Shown here piece after piece: positions 54,685-63,823 of a DNA stretch of 64,000 nt. Numbering within the stretch: position 1 is the first letter of the stretch; each line of letters opens with the position of its first letter. The translations under genes were made by a program, and so were the position numbers. Origin of the DNA: Conchocele bisecta (taxonomy: Eukaryota > Mollusca > Bivalvia > Lucinida > Thyasiridae). The stretch covers positions 45,253,331 through 45,317,330 of the forward strand of contig CM055265.1 in the NCBI GenBank assembly GCA_029237695.1, in the 5' to 3' direction. Under the pieces are notes generated by a model. It searched no databases. It was not told the origin of the DNA and was given only the letters and a program-made list of their open reading frames with translations.

Positions 54685-55632
54685 TTAAAGGGGCATATCA
54701 GGGTTTTTTAAAAAGTACTATAGTCCCTATTCTCATGGATCCGTGCCCCTAAGCACATAAATTCATATTGTGTGTTATATTCTGATTAATTCCTGAAAAT
54801 GTATACATCAACATAAAGTTCAAACACTTTACTAAGAGTGCACATAAGGAATTCACCAAAATTGTTGTTTATGCAAGTCTTAAGAGTCCCTAGAATTAAC
54901 CCACCCAAGTCGCCTAATTGATCTTGAAACTTCTCATCAGGTTCATGTCCTACAACTTTCTGCACATTTGAGTGACATTCCTTGATCACTCGTACAATAA
55001 AGAAGTGTTGCTGCCTAGGTGCATCAAAATTAATGTAAATATGGTGAAGTCCAGATTCATCTAGAAATCAACATGTATCACATTTTATGCATCATTTGCT
55101 AACAGACCCTCTTCATATTAAGGGAGTAATTAGTAGAAAAATCACAAAATAGGTGGTAAATCACAATTGTATGTAACTGTAACTTATAAAACCGTGGGAA
55201 ACAACTTGAAATACCTTTTTAAGATCATTTTCAATTAACACTCTTCTTAGAATATGCTTATTCACTTGTTTTCTAGGGACACAAATCAATGAGAAAGCAT
55301 GAATCCTCGAGAATTGGGGCTAAAACATAAAAATGTGTTGTCATCATGCATGGCTCTGTGTACAGTGGTGTACCGGTAATTGAAGATGTATGGTGATACA
55401 AGGACCACTGGGTTGTTTCTATTTTCACCCATATAAGTACATAAATATCGGAATTCCTATCTTGTTGCATTCAACAAGATAAAAAATATGATATCGGTGA
55501 AAATTGAAACAACACAGCAGTCCTAGTATCGTCATATATCTTCAATTAAACCACTTTACACCGGGCCATGATGAAAACACGTTTTTATTTTTTATAGTAT
55601 TTTTTTTAAAAAATCCTGATATGCTCCTTTAA
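54685..55632. mobile_element. TTAA-flanked element with AGGGGCATATCAGG ends
   Basis: Ends TTAAAGGGGCATATCAGG and CCTGATATGCTCCTTTAA continue inward as TTTTTTAAAAA and TA(C/G)TATA, an inverted repeat of about 40 bp with mismatches. The interior (55369-55556) holds another inverted repeat (TAATTGAAGATGTATGGTGA / complement; GTTGTTTC / GAAACAAC). No transposase frame is present. Confidence 0.65.
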
Positions 55633-55635
55633 TGT

Positions 55636-56043
55636 CAGACGCGGATCCAGGATTTCGGGTTAGTGGGGGCATAACTATTTTGCAATACTTGACTATATTA
55701 TCGAAGGAGCATAGCTCCTTCGATAATATAGTCAAGTATTGCAAAATAGTCGATTCGGGATAGGGCTAGGGGGGTCTACTCCCGGAATTTTACATCGCAT
55801 TTCCTGCGTTCTGGCGCATTTTGGAGCAAAAATATTGACACTGTCACAGTATGTTTACACATGATTCTTGATTGAAAACGTTTAAATTTTGAAACATTAA
55901 GACAACGACCGAAAAATGCATGGAATACATGGCACTTGGCATGAAACGTGCCTTGTAACTTGTAAAAAATATTCACTCGGCGAATTTTAGGGGGTGCGCG
56001 TGCCTGGTCCGCCCCCCCCTCCCCCTAAATCCGCCCATGGCTG
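55636..56043. mobile_element. MITE-like element with CAGACGCGGATCCAGGATTT end and a perfect palindrome
   Basis: Left CAGACGCGGATCCAGGATTT and right AAATCCGCCCATGGCTG are imperfect inverted ends. A perfect inverted repeat (55673-55750) has arms of 37 bases (ACTATTTTGCAATACTTGAC ... GGAGC) with a three-base loop. The right end merges with the first unit of the 76-bp array. Confidence 0.5.
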
Positions 56044-56946
56044 TGACTGGAGAAATGAGGCTTATGGGTGTCGTGACTAGCGTAGATCCAGATCAGTCTG
56101 TGCATCCTCACAGTGGCTGTGACTGGAGAAATGAGGCTTATGGGTGTCGTGACTAGTGTAGATCCAGATCAGTCTGTGCATCCTCACAGTGGCTGTGACT
56201 GGAGAAATGAGGCTTATGGGTGTCGTGACTAGTGTAGATCCAGATCAGTCTGCATCCTCACAGTGGCTGTGACTGGAGAAATGAGGCTTATGGGTGTCGT
56301 GACTAGCGTAGATCCAGATCAGTCTGTGCATCCTCACAGTGGCTATGACTGGAGAAATGAGGCTTATGGGTGTCATGACTAGGGTAGATCCAGATCAGTC
56401 TGTGCATCCTCACAGTGGCTGTGACTGGAGAAATGAGGCTTATGGGTGTCGTGACTAGTGTAGATCCAGATCAGTCTGTGCATCCTCACAGTGGCTATGA
56501 CTGGAGAAATGAGGCTTATGGGTGTCGTGACTAGTGTAGATCCAGATCAGTCTGTGCATCCTCACAGTGGCTATGACTGGAGAAATGAGGCTTATGTGTC
56601 GTGACTAGGGTAGATCCAGATCAGTCTGTGCATCCTCACAGTGGCTATGACTGGAGAAATGAGGCTTATGGGTGTCGTGACTAGGGTAGATCCAGATCAG
56701 TCTGTGCATCCTCACAGTGGCTGTGACTGGAGAAATGAGGCTTATGGGTGTCGTGACTAGTGTAGATCCAGATCAGTCTGTGCATCCTCACAGTGGCTAT
56801 GACTGGAGAAATGAGGCTTATGGGTGTCGTGACTAGGGTAGATCCAGATCAGTCTGTGCATCCTCACAGTGGCTGTGACTGGAGAAATGAGGCTTATGGG
56901 TGTCGTGACTAGGGTAGATCCAGATCAGTCTGTGCATCCTCACAGT
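56039..56946 (+). repeat. Tandem array, 76-bp unit, 12 copies
   Basis: Units start GGCTGTGACTGGAGAAATGA or GGCTATGACTGGAGAAATGA at 56039, 56115, 56191, 56265, 56341, 56417, 56493, 56569, 56643, 56719, 56795 and 56871. Two are 74 bp. Variation is concentrated at a few sites (CTGTG/CTATG; AGTGTAG/AGGGTAG/AGCGTAG). The thirteenth partial copy is the left end of the MITE at 56945. Confidence 0.9.
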
Positions 56947-57161
56947 GGCTATGACTGGAGAAATGGGGCTTATGGGATTTGCGACCAGTGTAGTTCCAGA
57001 TCAGCCTGTGCCCGTACAGTCTGAAGAGGATCTGCACTGTGCGCATGAAACACCTGTCTAACAAGCAATATAGATCATTGTCAGGCTACAGGAGTGTGAT
57101 ATTTGATCATGAGCTACACTGGTCACAAACCCCATAAGCCCCTTTGTCCAGTCACAGCCAC
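56945..57161. mobile_element. GTGGCTGTGACTGGA MITE whose left end seeds the array
   Basis: Left GTGGCTATGACTGGAGAAAT and right CAAACCCCATAAGCCCC...TCCAGTCACAGCCAC are inverted ends. The interior matches the 50239 copy (CAATATAGATCATTGTCAGG). The left 76 bp is the repeat unit of the adjacent array. Confidence 0.75.
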
Positions 57162-57177
57162 ATATAAGATAATTTGC

Positions 57178-57490
57178 TTTGCATTTTGAAATTGATGCTG
57201 CTGCATCGCGCGACGTGTACTGCGGCCCCAGAATATGTATGCGTAAATCAGCTGTTTGAATAGAGCAGATTATCAAAGTACCGAAAGTACTGCATAAATG
57301 TTCGTCAAATTGCATGATATTTCCGACAGAAATGTAACAATAACGTTCGACCATATATCCAGCTGTGGTTTAACGTTTGCCATGGCACTCGGGAACTATT
57401 TGAACCCGCGGCCTACGGCCTTTGGGTTCAAACAGTTACCTCGTGCCACAGCAAACGTTTACCGACGGCTGCACATAGTCGAACCTTATA
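57178..57490 (+). repeat. Dispersed repeat R-B, copy 3
   Basis: CGCGCGACGTGTACTGCGGC, AATCAGCTGTTTGAATAGAG, AAAGTACCGAAAGTACTG and GGGTTCAAACAGTTACC match copies 1 and 2. The 5' part of those copies is missing here. An inverted pair (ATTTGAACCC / GGGTTCAAAC) is included. Confidence 0.55.
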
Positions 57491-57714
57491 TTCATATTGG
57501 AGTCACAAGTACCATTGCTCATGTCCCATTTGTCGTACAACGTCACACAATGATAGTACCAAAGACGCAACATAAGCAAGTCTGCATGTTCAACAAAAAC
57601 CATGTGAGATTTGCAAATTTTACAACCTGTCTATATCAGTATCCCGTGAGAAAGGGATTCACAAACCATGCTCTCCACTGATTGTGTCCACACTTTCTGT
57701 AACTTGTGATATCT
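57491..57714. other. Unassigned DNA
   Basis: No feature recognised. Confidence 0.35.
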
Positions 57715-58017
57715 GTAGCCGATTTCACCAACATTGCAAAGTATACATTTCTAGCAAAGTATACTTTGAGGGAGAAATTTTCAATTTAAGGATACATTTA
57801 TTATTTTTTATTATACTGAATTTATTACATTATCACAGCCATTTTGGCTGTGATAATGTAATACATTCAGTATAATAATTCTGCGTACTTTTAATCATCA
57901 AATATATGCAGTCGTTAGTTCTATATGAAATAATGCTTTTCAGGAAAAATAAATGATTACTCACTCAAAGTATACTTTGCTAGATAAGTATACATTGCAA
58001 TGTTGGTGAAATCGGCA
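57715..58017. mobile_element. MITE with GTAGCCGATTTCACC ends, copy 2, with extra palindrome
   Basis: GTAGCCGATTTCACCAACAT at the left and ATGTTGGTGAAATCGGC at the right. AAGTATACTTTGAGGGAG arms match copy 1. An inserted palindrome (about 57805-57880; arms TATTATACTGAATTTATTAC, ATTATCACAGCCA) is absent from copy 1; the same ATACTGAATTTATTACATTA starts at the window end in copy 3. Confidence 0.7.
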
Positions 58018-58255
58018 CTGATCATTTGGGAATATCATACAAATAATAAGCTTCTTGAAATGTCACTGAATAATGCATGGTCTCTGTCATTTCCGTAATA
58101 TAAATCTATTTATTATGAAATGATGAGACATCCTAACTTACAACGTCGGCCTTCGGGGAATTGTCTACGACTAATAACTAGATTAGGTTCTACATTGTAT
58201 GGATGTGGGACAGGCTTTTGGCACCAGTTGATCTCGTAAATCCTGTATTAATATA
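58018..58255. other. Unassigned DNA
   Basis: No feature recognised. Confidence 0.35.
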
Positions 58256-58626
58256 CAGTGCAACCTCTCTACAACGGTCATTCATGGGAAGACTGAAAAC
58301 TGGCTGTTGTAGAGAGGTGGCTGTTGAAGAGAGGTAAATCATATAGCAATCAGAACTACAATTGAGGCGTATAGTTTTAAAAAAACTTGCCTTGTTTCTT
58401 CACCAAAACTGGCAAGTTGAGAGTACTTTAGAATCGTCTCAATGAGACGATTCTAAAGCACTCTCAACTTGTCAGTTTTGGTGAAGAATGAACACAATTT
58501 CCCACCAAGTTTATCAAATTACGCACACTAACTGTGGTCACATTTAATCACATTGCGTCTTAAAATTGTGGCCGTTGTAGAGAGGTGGCCGTTGTAGAGA
58601 GGTGGCCGTTCGTGGAGGTTCGACTG
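58256..58626. mobile_element. TA-flanked pogo-like element with palindromic centre
   Basis: Ends CAGTGCAACCTCTCTACAAC and GTGGAGGTTCGACTG, with TA outside (58254-58255 and 58627-58628). Right side GGCCGTTGTAGAGAGGT occurs in two tandem copies plus a third partial; left side has two. The centre (about 58397-58488) is a long palindrome with apex TTTAGAATCGTCTC / GAGACGATTCTAAA. Confidence 0.75.
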
Positions 58627-58678
58627 TACCATATTGATTATAGTACCTGTGCCTGTCCTATACATGTAAAACCTGTAT

Positions 58679-59162
58679 TAGGCCGTCCTTAAAAATTGTT
58701 TGTTTCCTGTAACCCGACCCAGAATTTTAGAAGTGGGTCGGTCGGTAGGCAATTTCTTTTTTTTATCTGTCACATGACATGTTGAATTTAAAAATTATTA
58801 ATATTAAAAAGGTACATTATTTTAACACTTGCATTGCAAGTGTTAAAATATTGTACCTTTTTAATATTAATAATTTTTAAATTCAATATTGCAAGTCTTG
58901 CAATAAAAGTATGTCAATTGCTGTATGTGTTGGTGTATGAACATGTATACCATTTAGGGCCAGAGATTATATTAACCCTTTTAACCCACTGTAGCAGTAA
59001 ATTGAGAAAAAAAAAATTGTAAAAAAAAATTGTGAAAAAAATTGTAAAAAAAAGAAGAAAAAAATTGTAAACGAAATTGCAATACAATAAATCGGGTCGC
59101 ACCGTTTTTAGTGGGTCGGTCGGGTTACAGGAAATGAAGATATAATTATGGATGGCCTTAAT
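58679..59162. mobile_element. MITE with TTAGGCCGTCC ends and long palindrome
   Basis: Left TTAGGCCGTCCTTAAAAATT then TTTCCTGTAACCCGACC; right GGTCGGGTTACAGGAAAT then GATGGCCTTAA. GTGGGTCGGTCGG motifs lie inside both ends. A perfect palindrome lies at about 58783-58888 (arms GAATTTAAAAATTATTAATA, ACACTTGCA). A-runs at 59007-59065 follow. Confidence 0.65.
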
Positions 59163-59164
59163 AT

Positions 59165-59975
59165 ACCATATTGTTGGCTCTTTTTGTTACCTGGGAGTTG
59201 AATTGGGTTATTGCCCATTATATAAGTAGTAAGATTATTACTGACCATGCTGCTTTTGGGAGGGGGCCAAGTGATTCTGGTGTGGCGAGGACCTGGCTTC
59301 AGATCAGGATTATTCTGATTTCAGGGCTGAATATATACCCTAGTTTTGTGTCGAGCTCGCTTGCGGAAAGCGAGACATAGTTATCACAATGACGTCCGGG
59401 TGTCCGTGGGTGCGTCCGTGCGTCCGTGCGTCCGTGCGTCCGTGCGTCCGTGCGTCCGTGCGTCCGAAATCTGCGTTAAAGTTTTTAAATACCTTATATC
59501 TCTGCAGTCCTAAGTCACATTGACTTGAAACTTAATATATGCTTATTAGTCATCATCCATATATTCATTCTGTGTCCCACTCATGCGGCCCCTGTGCCCC
59601 TATGTCAAGGTCAAATGACTTAGAAGTTTGCGTTAAAGTTTAGAAGTTTGCGTTAAAGTTTCTGTTAAAGTTTTCACATACCTACTATCTCTGTAACCGT
59701 AAGTCAGATTTGCTTGAAAATTTGTATGCTTATTGGGCATCAAACTTCAAATAAATACACTCTGAGACCATCAAATGCCTCGGCGGGCTCGACATGCAGG
59801 CCGCGGCCATCCTCGTTTTATTGTAAATATTCGGATCTGATTTTGGGATTTTCCTCCCATTTGTACATGTACATGTACTTGTACAGGTAATATATGGGAT
59901 TTAGTACTAAACCCATTGACCTGGCCTTAAATGACCTTAGCTGTTGATAGGCCGTTAAACCCCAGCAAGCAAACA
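59165..59975 (+). repeat. Dispersed repeat R-A, split by a HINE-like element
   Basis: The 5' part (GAGTTGAATTGGGTTATTGC, TTCAGGGCTGAATATATA) ends at 59346. The 3' part resumes at 59815 (TTTTATTGTAAATATTCGGA, GCTGTTGATAGGCCGTTAAA, AAACAAACC). The uninterrupted copy at 4490-4950 reads TAGTTTTGTTATTGTAAATA across the site. Confidence 0.65.
59347..59814 (+). mobile_element. HINE-like element, GTCGAGC type, nested in R-A
   Basis: The 5' hairpin has CTCGCTTGCGGAAAGCGAG, followed by ACATAGTTATCACAATGACG and seven or so GTCCGTGC units. The core (AATCTGCGTTAAAGTTTTTA, TGTCAAGGTCAAATGACTTA) matches 5073-5684. The 3' end has GGCGGGCTCGACATG, the hairpin GGCCGCGGCC, and CTCG-TTTT. The insertion point in R-A lies in a T-run, as expected for Helentron-type targets. 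Confidence 0.7.
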
Positions 59976-60040
59976 AACCAAAAATTTGATTTTTAAAATC
60001 ATACACCTAGCTTCGCTTCCTGATTAAAAATTAATGTTAG

Positions 60041-60165
60041 CCGCCATCTTTGAAAATATCGAATCACGTGGCACTGATTTGGTTGGCTAATGGAAATGAC
60101 GTCAGTCTCCAGTAACCAACCAAACCACTGCGTGCACGTGATTGAAATATTTTCAAAGATGGCGT
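60041..60165. mobile_element. MITE-like inverted repeat
   Basis: Arms CCGCCATCTTTGAAAATATC and GAAATATTTTCAAAGATGGC, with ATCACGTG / CACGTGAT and GGTTGGCTAATGG / CCAGTAACCAACC inside. The 165-codon frame at 60090-60587 runs out of this repeat into R-D and has no recognisable domain. Confidence 0.6.
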
Positions 60166-60499
60166 TTTTAGTGGAGTTTACACTCAAAATCTTTGAGATT
60201 TATGTTAATGTATTAGCAACTGTAAAATCTATGCCGAAAACCCACCCCATGCACCGGTTTGGACACGCTGTAATGCGTTATATAGGCGAGTTCCAGTTGT
60301 CTACATCGCGTGGGATTTTGTTTCAATGGTGGCGAATGAGAGTTTTGTACCTTTCTAAGTACTATTATATTTACACCCGGGCACATTTGAATTGTTTTGT
60401 ACATTGTTTAGAAAGGTGTTTTATGTATATACAAATAATAATTGACCATCCAAGACATGCTATAATCACCTGTGGGTATACACAGTACCTAAACAAAAC

Positions 60500-61079
60500 A
60501 GTAACAAACTCTCGGTATATATATTATTTAAAGTCAGACACTTTCATCGTTGGTAAGTTTCTATCAGTTTCTAGATATTTTTATTAAAATCATAAAATTG
60601 TGAAAAAAATTAAAATCACAAACTTAATGGAAATAAATATATACCAACTCATGGTTTGAACCCCCGACCCTTTCGGGATTTGGTAATTCAATCATAAAAG
60701 TCAGCGACCTTAACCTCACGACTATTGTACATGTACCATTTACGATGATTACATTTGTACAGAAGCACTATCAGTACATGTATTATGCAATCATTTGAAC
60801 GTAATAATTATTAAATTAGTTGCAACTCGGTCTACAACGATACCGTTACAGCGATACGCTACTGAAACAACATGTATTAGTACCCATAACATAACGAAGT
60901 AATGTATCATTATATATCACAGGAGATAGATTAAAACTATATAAACTAATAAACGGAACAATCCACTTAGCTCGTATGAAAATAGTTCCTGTACGTGGTA
61001 GTGGTGTATATTGATTATCTCCCTTGCCGAAAGTAGTTCAGCGATTTATTAATTCCAAATAAGACGTGTTTGCGTAATG
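60500..61079 (-). repeat. Dispersed repeat R-D with a tRNA-like head, copy 2
   Basis: Matches copy 1 (53617-54202): AGTTTCTATCA(A/G)TTT, GGTTTGAACCCCCGACCCTT, GCGACCTTAACCTCACGACT and AAGACGTGTTTGCGTAATG. The minus strand again gives a B box GGGGGTTCAAACC. Confidence 0.5.
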
Positions 61080-61600
61080 TCATAGAGTTATGGCCCTTGA
61101 CTTAATTAAAAGTGGCGATTTCCAACTTGTGTCGCACATAACTGAACAACTATTTGACCTACAATCATTAAACCTTATAAGAATATTTCTGAACATGTGT
61201 AGTTGTGCATCTCATGATTTTGATGCGGATTCATCGAGTATGGGAGGAGTGGCCCTTGACTTGTGTCGCTGGTAACTCAAAAGGTATTCGAGTTACAGAC
61301 ATGACACTATAGGAATGTTAATCAGCATGTGTAGTTGTGCACCTGGGGTTTTGTTTCCAGTAAGGATGGAGTTATTACTCTTGACTTAGAGAAAATTGGC
61401 AATTTTGTCCATCACAAATTTCATCACAAATGTCACGTGTATTTCCAAAAGTGTTTGAGTTAGAGTTGCAAAATTTTACAGGAATGTTTGTCACTATGTG
61501 AAGTTGTGCACCTTGGGTTTTTGATGGGGATTCATCTAGTATTGGCAGAGTTATGGCCCTTGACAAGTGAAAATTGCATATGTTGTCTTTTTATTTTATT
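61080..61600 (+). repeat. Degenerate tandem repeat, about 170-bp unit, three copies
   Basis: GAGTTATGGCCCTTGAC, ATGTGTAGTTGTGCA or ATGTGAAGTTGTGCA, and GATTCATC(G/T)AGTAT recur. It resembles a HINE core, but neither a 5' hairpin nor a 3' CTAG-T end is found. Confidence 0.5.
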
Positions 61601-61939
61601 ATCTCCCAATATACAGCTAACTTATGCAGAAAAAAACAAGGTAGCTACATATTTGCTGTTGTTGCCTTAAGTTCTAATTTTCCTAGTCCTGATAACATGC
61701 AGTGGTGGTGTGGGGGGAGATATGTTTTTGTCTGAAAAACAACCCTCTAGTTGTGACTCTGCCTCCAATATCTATGAAATTAATCATTAAATGTTGCAAT
61801 ATGTACAGCGCTATATTTAGGATGGATGTTATGCCTTGTTGTTACTTCACAAGGCAAAAACAATGTTACCACCCTTACAAGCGCTCACTTCGGTGTCACA
61901 GCGTCAATCAAATAATAGTATAGCGATACAAAATCATTT
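61601..61939. other. Unassigned DNA
   Basis: No feature recognised. Confidence 0.35.
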
Positions 61940-62152
61940 CATTCTACCATTTCATGCTGAGGATACGCCATTTTGGTTGTGGAAAATCCTAAATATTTTC
62001 TTTATATGAGCTCAGAAATATGTCATGACGACCATGGAGGTGGTTTAAATGAGTGGTCACAACATATACATTCATTGAGAAATAACAAAAATTAATTAAA
62101 TATTTTAAAAATGTCATACCCGTAAAGGTGTATTCCACATGTAATGGGTTAA
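61940..62152. mobile_element. TTAA-adjacent hairpin repeat, second copy
   Basis: TTTCATGCTGAGGA, GAGTGGTCACAACATATAC and TTGAGAAAT blocks match 3621-3847. The palindrome is reduced. Its right boundary is the left TTAA of the next element. Confidence 0.5.
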
Positions 62153-62363
62153 CCCTTACTATACTGAATTAAATGTTGTCGTCTGCTGGAAATGTTTTAT
62201 TTTCAATATTTCTCGACAAAAACCTGGTTTTTGACAGCACATGAGAATCATCTCCTGTGGAGACGATTCTCATGTGCTGTCAAAACCAGTTTTTTGTTAA
62301 GAATTAAAGCAGAAATGAAAAACAGCAGACGGCAATTTCCGTCGACAGCGTAGGAAGGGTTAA
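62149..62363. mobile_element. TTAA hairpin MITE, centre type ii, complete
   Basis: TTAACCCTTACTATACTGAA at the left and CGTAGGAAGGGTTAA at the right. GTCGTCTGCTG and CAGCAGACGGC lie inside, with the central palindrome arms TTGACAGCACATGAGAATC at about 62229-62287. Comparison with 1700-1854 shows what that copy has lost. Confidence 0.8.
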
Positions 62364-62463
62364 GTACAAATTCATAAGATTTGTCATATAACGGCCTTTT
62401 ACAGGACAACCTTAGCTCAATCCCTGTCATCTGATTATTATCCTCTCGACAATCGGCAAGAGG

Positions 62464-62712
62464 TTATCCCTTAGACCGACACACACAGCAATTGTCGTCT
62501 CCTGTTGCTTTTATATCTTGCCTTATTTCTCAATAGAAACATTGTTTGACAGCACTTCCGAATCATTTCCAATGGAAATGATTCTGAAGTGCTGTCAAAG
62601 CATGTTGTAAATTATTCTAAAGTGCTGTCAAAGCATGTTTTTGATGATAAAGATGGAAAATAGAAAATAAACAGCAGATGACAAAAAATTAAGATAGCGG
62701 TGTAAGGGTTAA
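62464..62712. mobile_element. TTAA hairpin MITE, centre type i
   Basis: TTATCCCTTAGACCGACACA (TTAA mutated) at the left and AGCGGTGTAAGGGTTAA at the right. GTCGTCTCCTG and CAGCAGATGAC lie inside. The palindrome TTTGACAGCACTTCCGAATC is followed by a second partial arm, as in 34674. Confidence 0.75.
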
Positions 62713-62868
62713 TTTTTTTTATTTATTTTTTTTATTATTAAGGCTGCCAGCGGGGATTATAATAGCTTAGTGATGATAACAATACCCTTGCTACACATAT
62801 TGGCTATACGAAGTTACATGAATCTACCGTCAGTTTTTTTCCCTCGTTATTTTTGTAATTTAATACCA
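62713..62868. other. Unassigned AT-rich DNA
   Basis: T-run and no recognisable feature. Confidence 0.35.
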
Positions 62869-63713
62869 TTTTTATACGACCGTTTTTAAAAAACGGTACG
62901 TATTATGTTTTACCGCACGACGGGCAGCCGGGCAGGCAGCTGAAGAAAAAGCACATAGTTTGTGTACACAACTGCTCCGAAACAGTTCAGTTGATCGATC
63001 TGAAACTATACACACGTCTTCTACACATATTGAAGATGTGCACCTTGGTGTTTTTATGCGAAAAAATATTTTTTAACAAAAATATCACCTTTTTAACTTA
63101 GCCATTTTTTCTACATTTTTCTATACAGTTCTATATACGGTACAGAGTTTGTGTACACAACTCCTCCGAAACCGTTCAGTCGATCGATCTGAAACTATAC
63201 ACACGTCTTCTACACATATTGAAGATGTGCACCTTGGTGTTTTTATGTCGAAAAAATATTTTTTAACAAAACTATCACCTTTTTAACTTAGTCATTTTTT
63301 CTACATTTTTCTATACAATTCTATATACGGTCCAGAGTTTGTGTACACAACTCCTCCGAAACCGTTCTGTCAATCGTTCTGAAACTATACACACGTCTTC
63401 TACACATATTGAAGATGTGCACCTTGGTGTTTTTATGCCGAAAAAATATTTTTTAACAAAAATATCACCTTTTTAACTTAGCCATTTTTTCTACATTATT
63501 GTATCCAATTCCCTATCATTTCTACTTTACACTCTACTTTTCTATCTCTGCCTAAATTAGTATACATATTTAGCACAACGAGATGAAGAAATAATGCTAT
63601 AGACTTTCAAATTCTCATTAATGTTTCTTGCCTTGGTGACAGCTTCACATTTCTGCATCTTCGCTGTCTGGCCCATATTCGACGGGCGTATTTTGTGACT
63701 TGCGGCACTCTTG
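62869..63713 (+). mobile_element. HINE-like element, ATACGACCG type, complete
   Basis: The 5' hairpin pairs ATACGACCGTTTTT with AAAAACGGTACGTAT, then ATGTTTTACC and a CGGGCAGCCGGGCAGGCAGC block in place of GTCC. Three 189-190-bp core units start GTTTGTGTACACAACT at 62958, 63147 and 63337. The 3' end has GACGGGCGTATTTTGTG, then TTGCGGCA, then CTCTTG-TTT. Confidence 0.65.
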
Positions 63714-63823
63714 TTTTAAATAAAACTTAAACTATTCTGTTCTATGGAGATCGACTCCAAGTTCATGTTAATTCAGATCTGTCTGCAAGAACTGACAATG
63801 TTGCCCATGATTAAAACTGATCT

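Noticed and set aside
60090..60587. 165-codon open frame
   Set aside because: It starts inside a MITE arm and ends in repeat R-D; composition and lack of domains argue against a gene.
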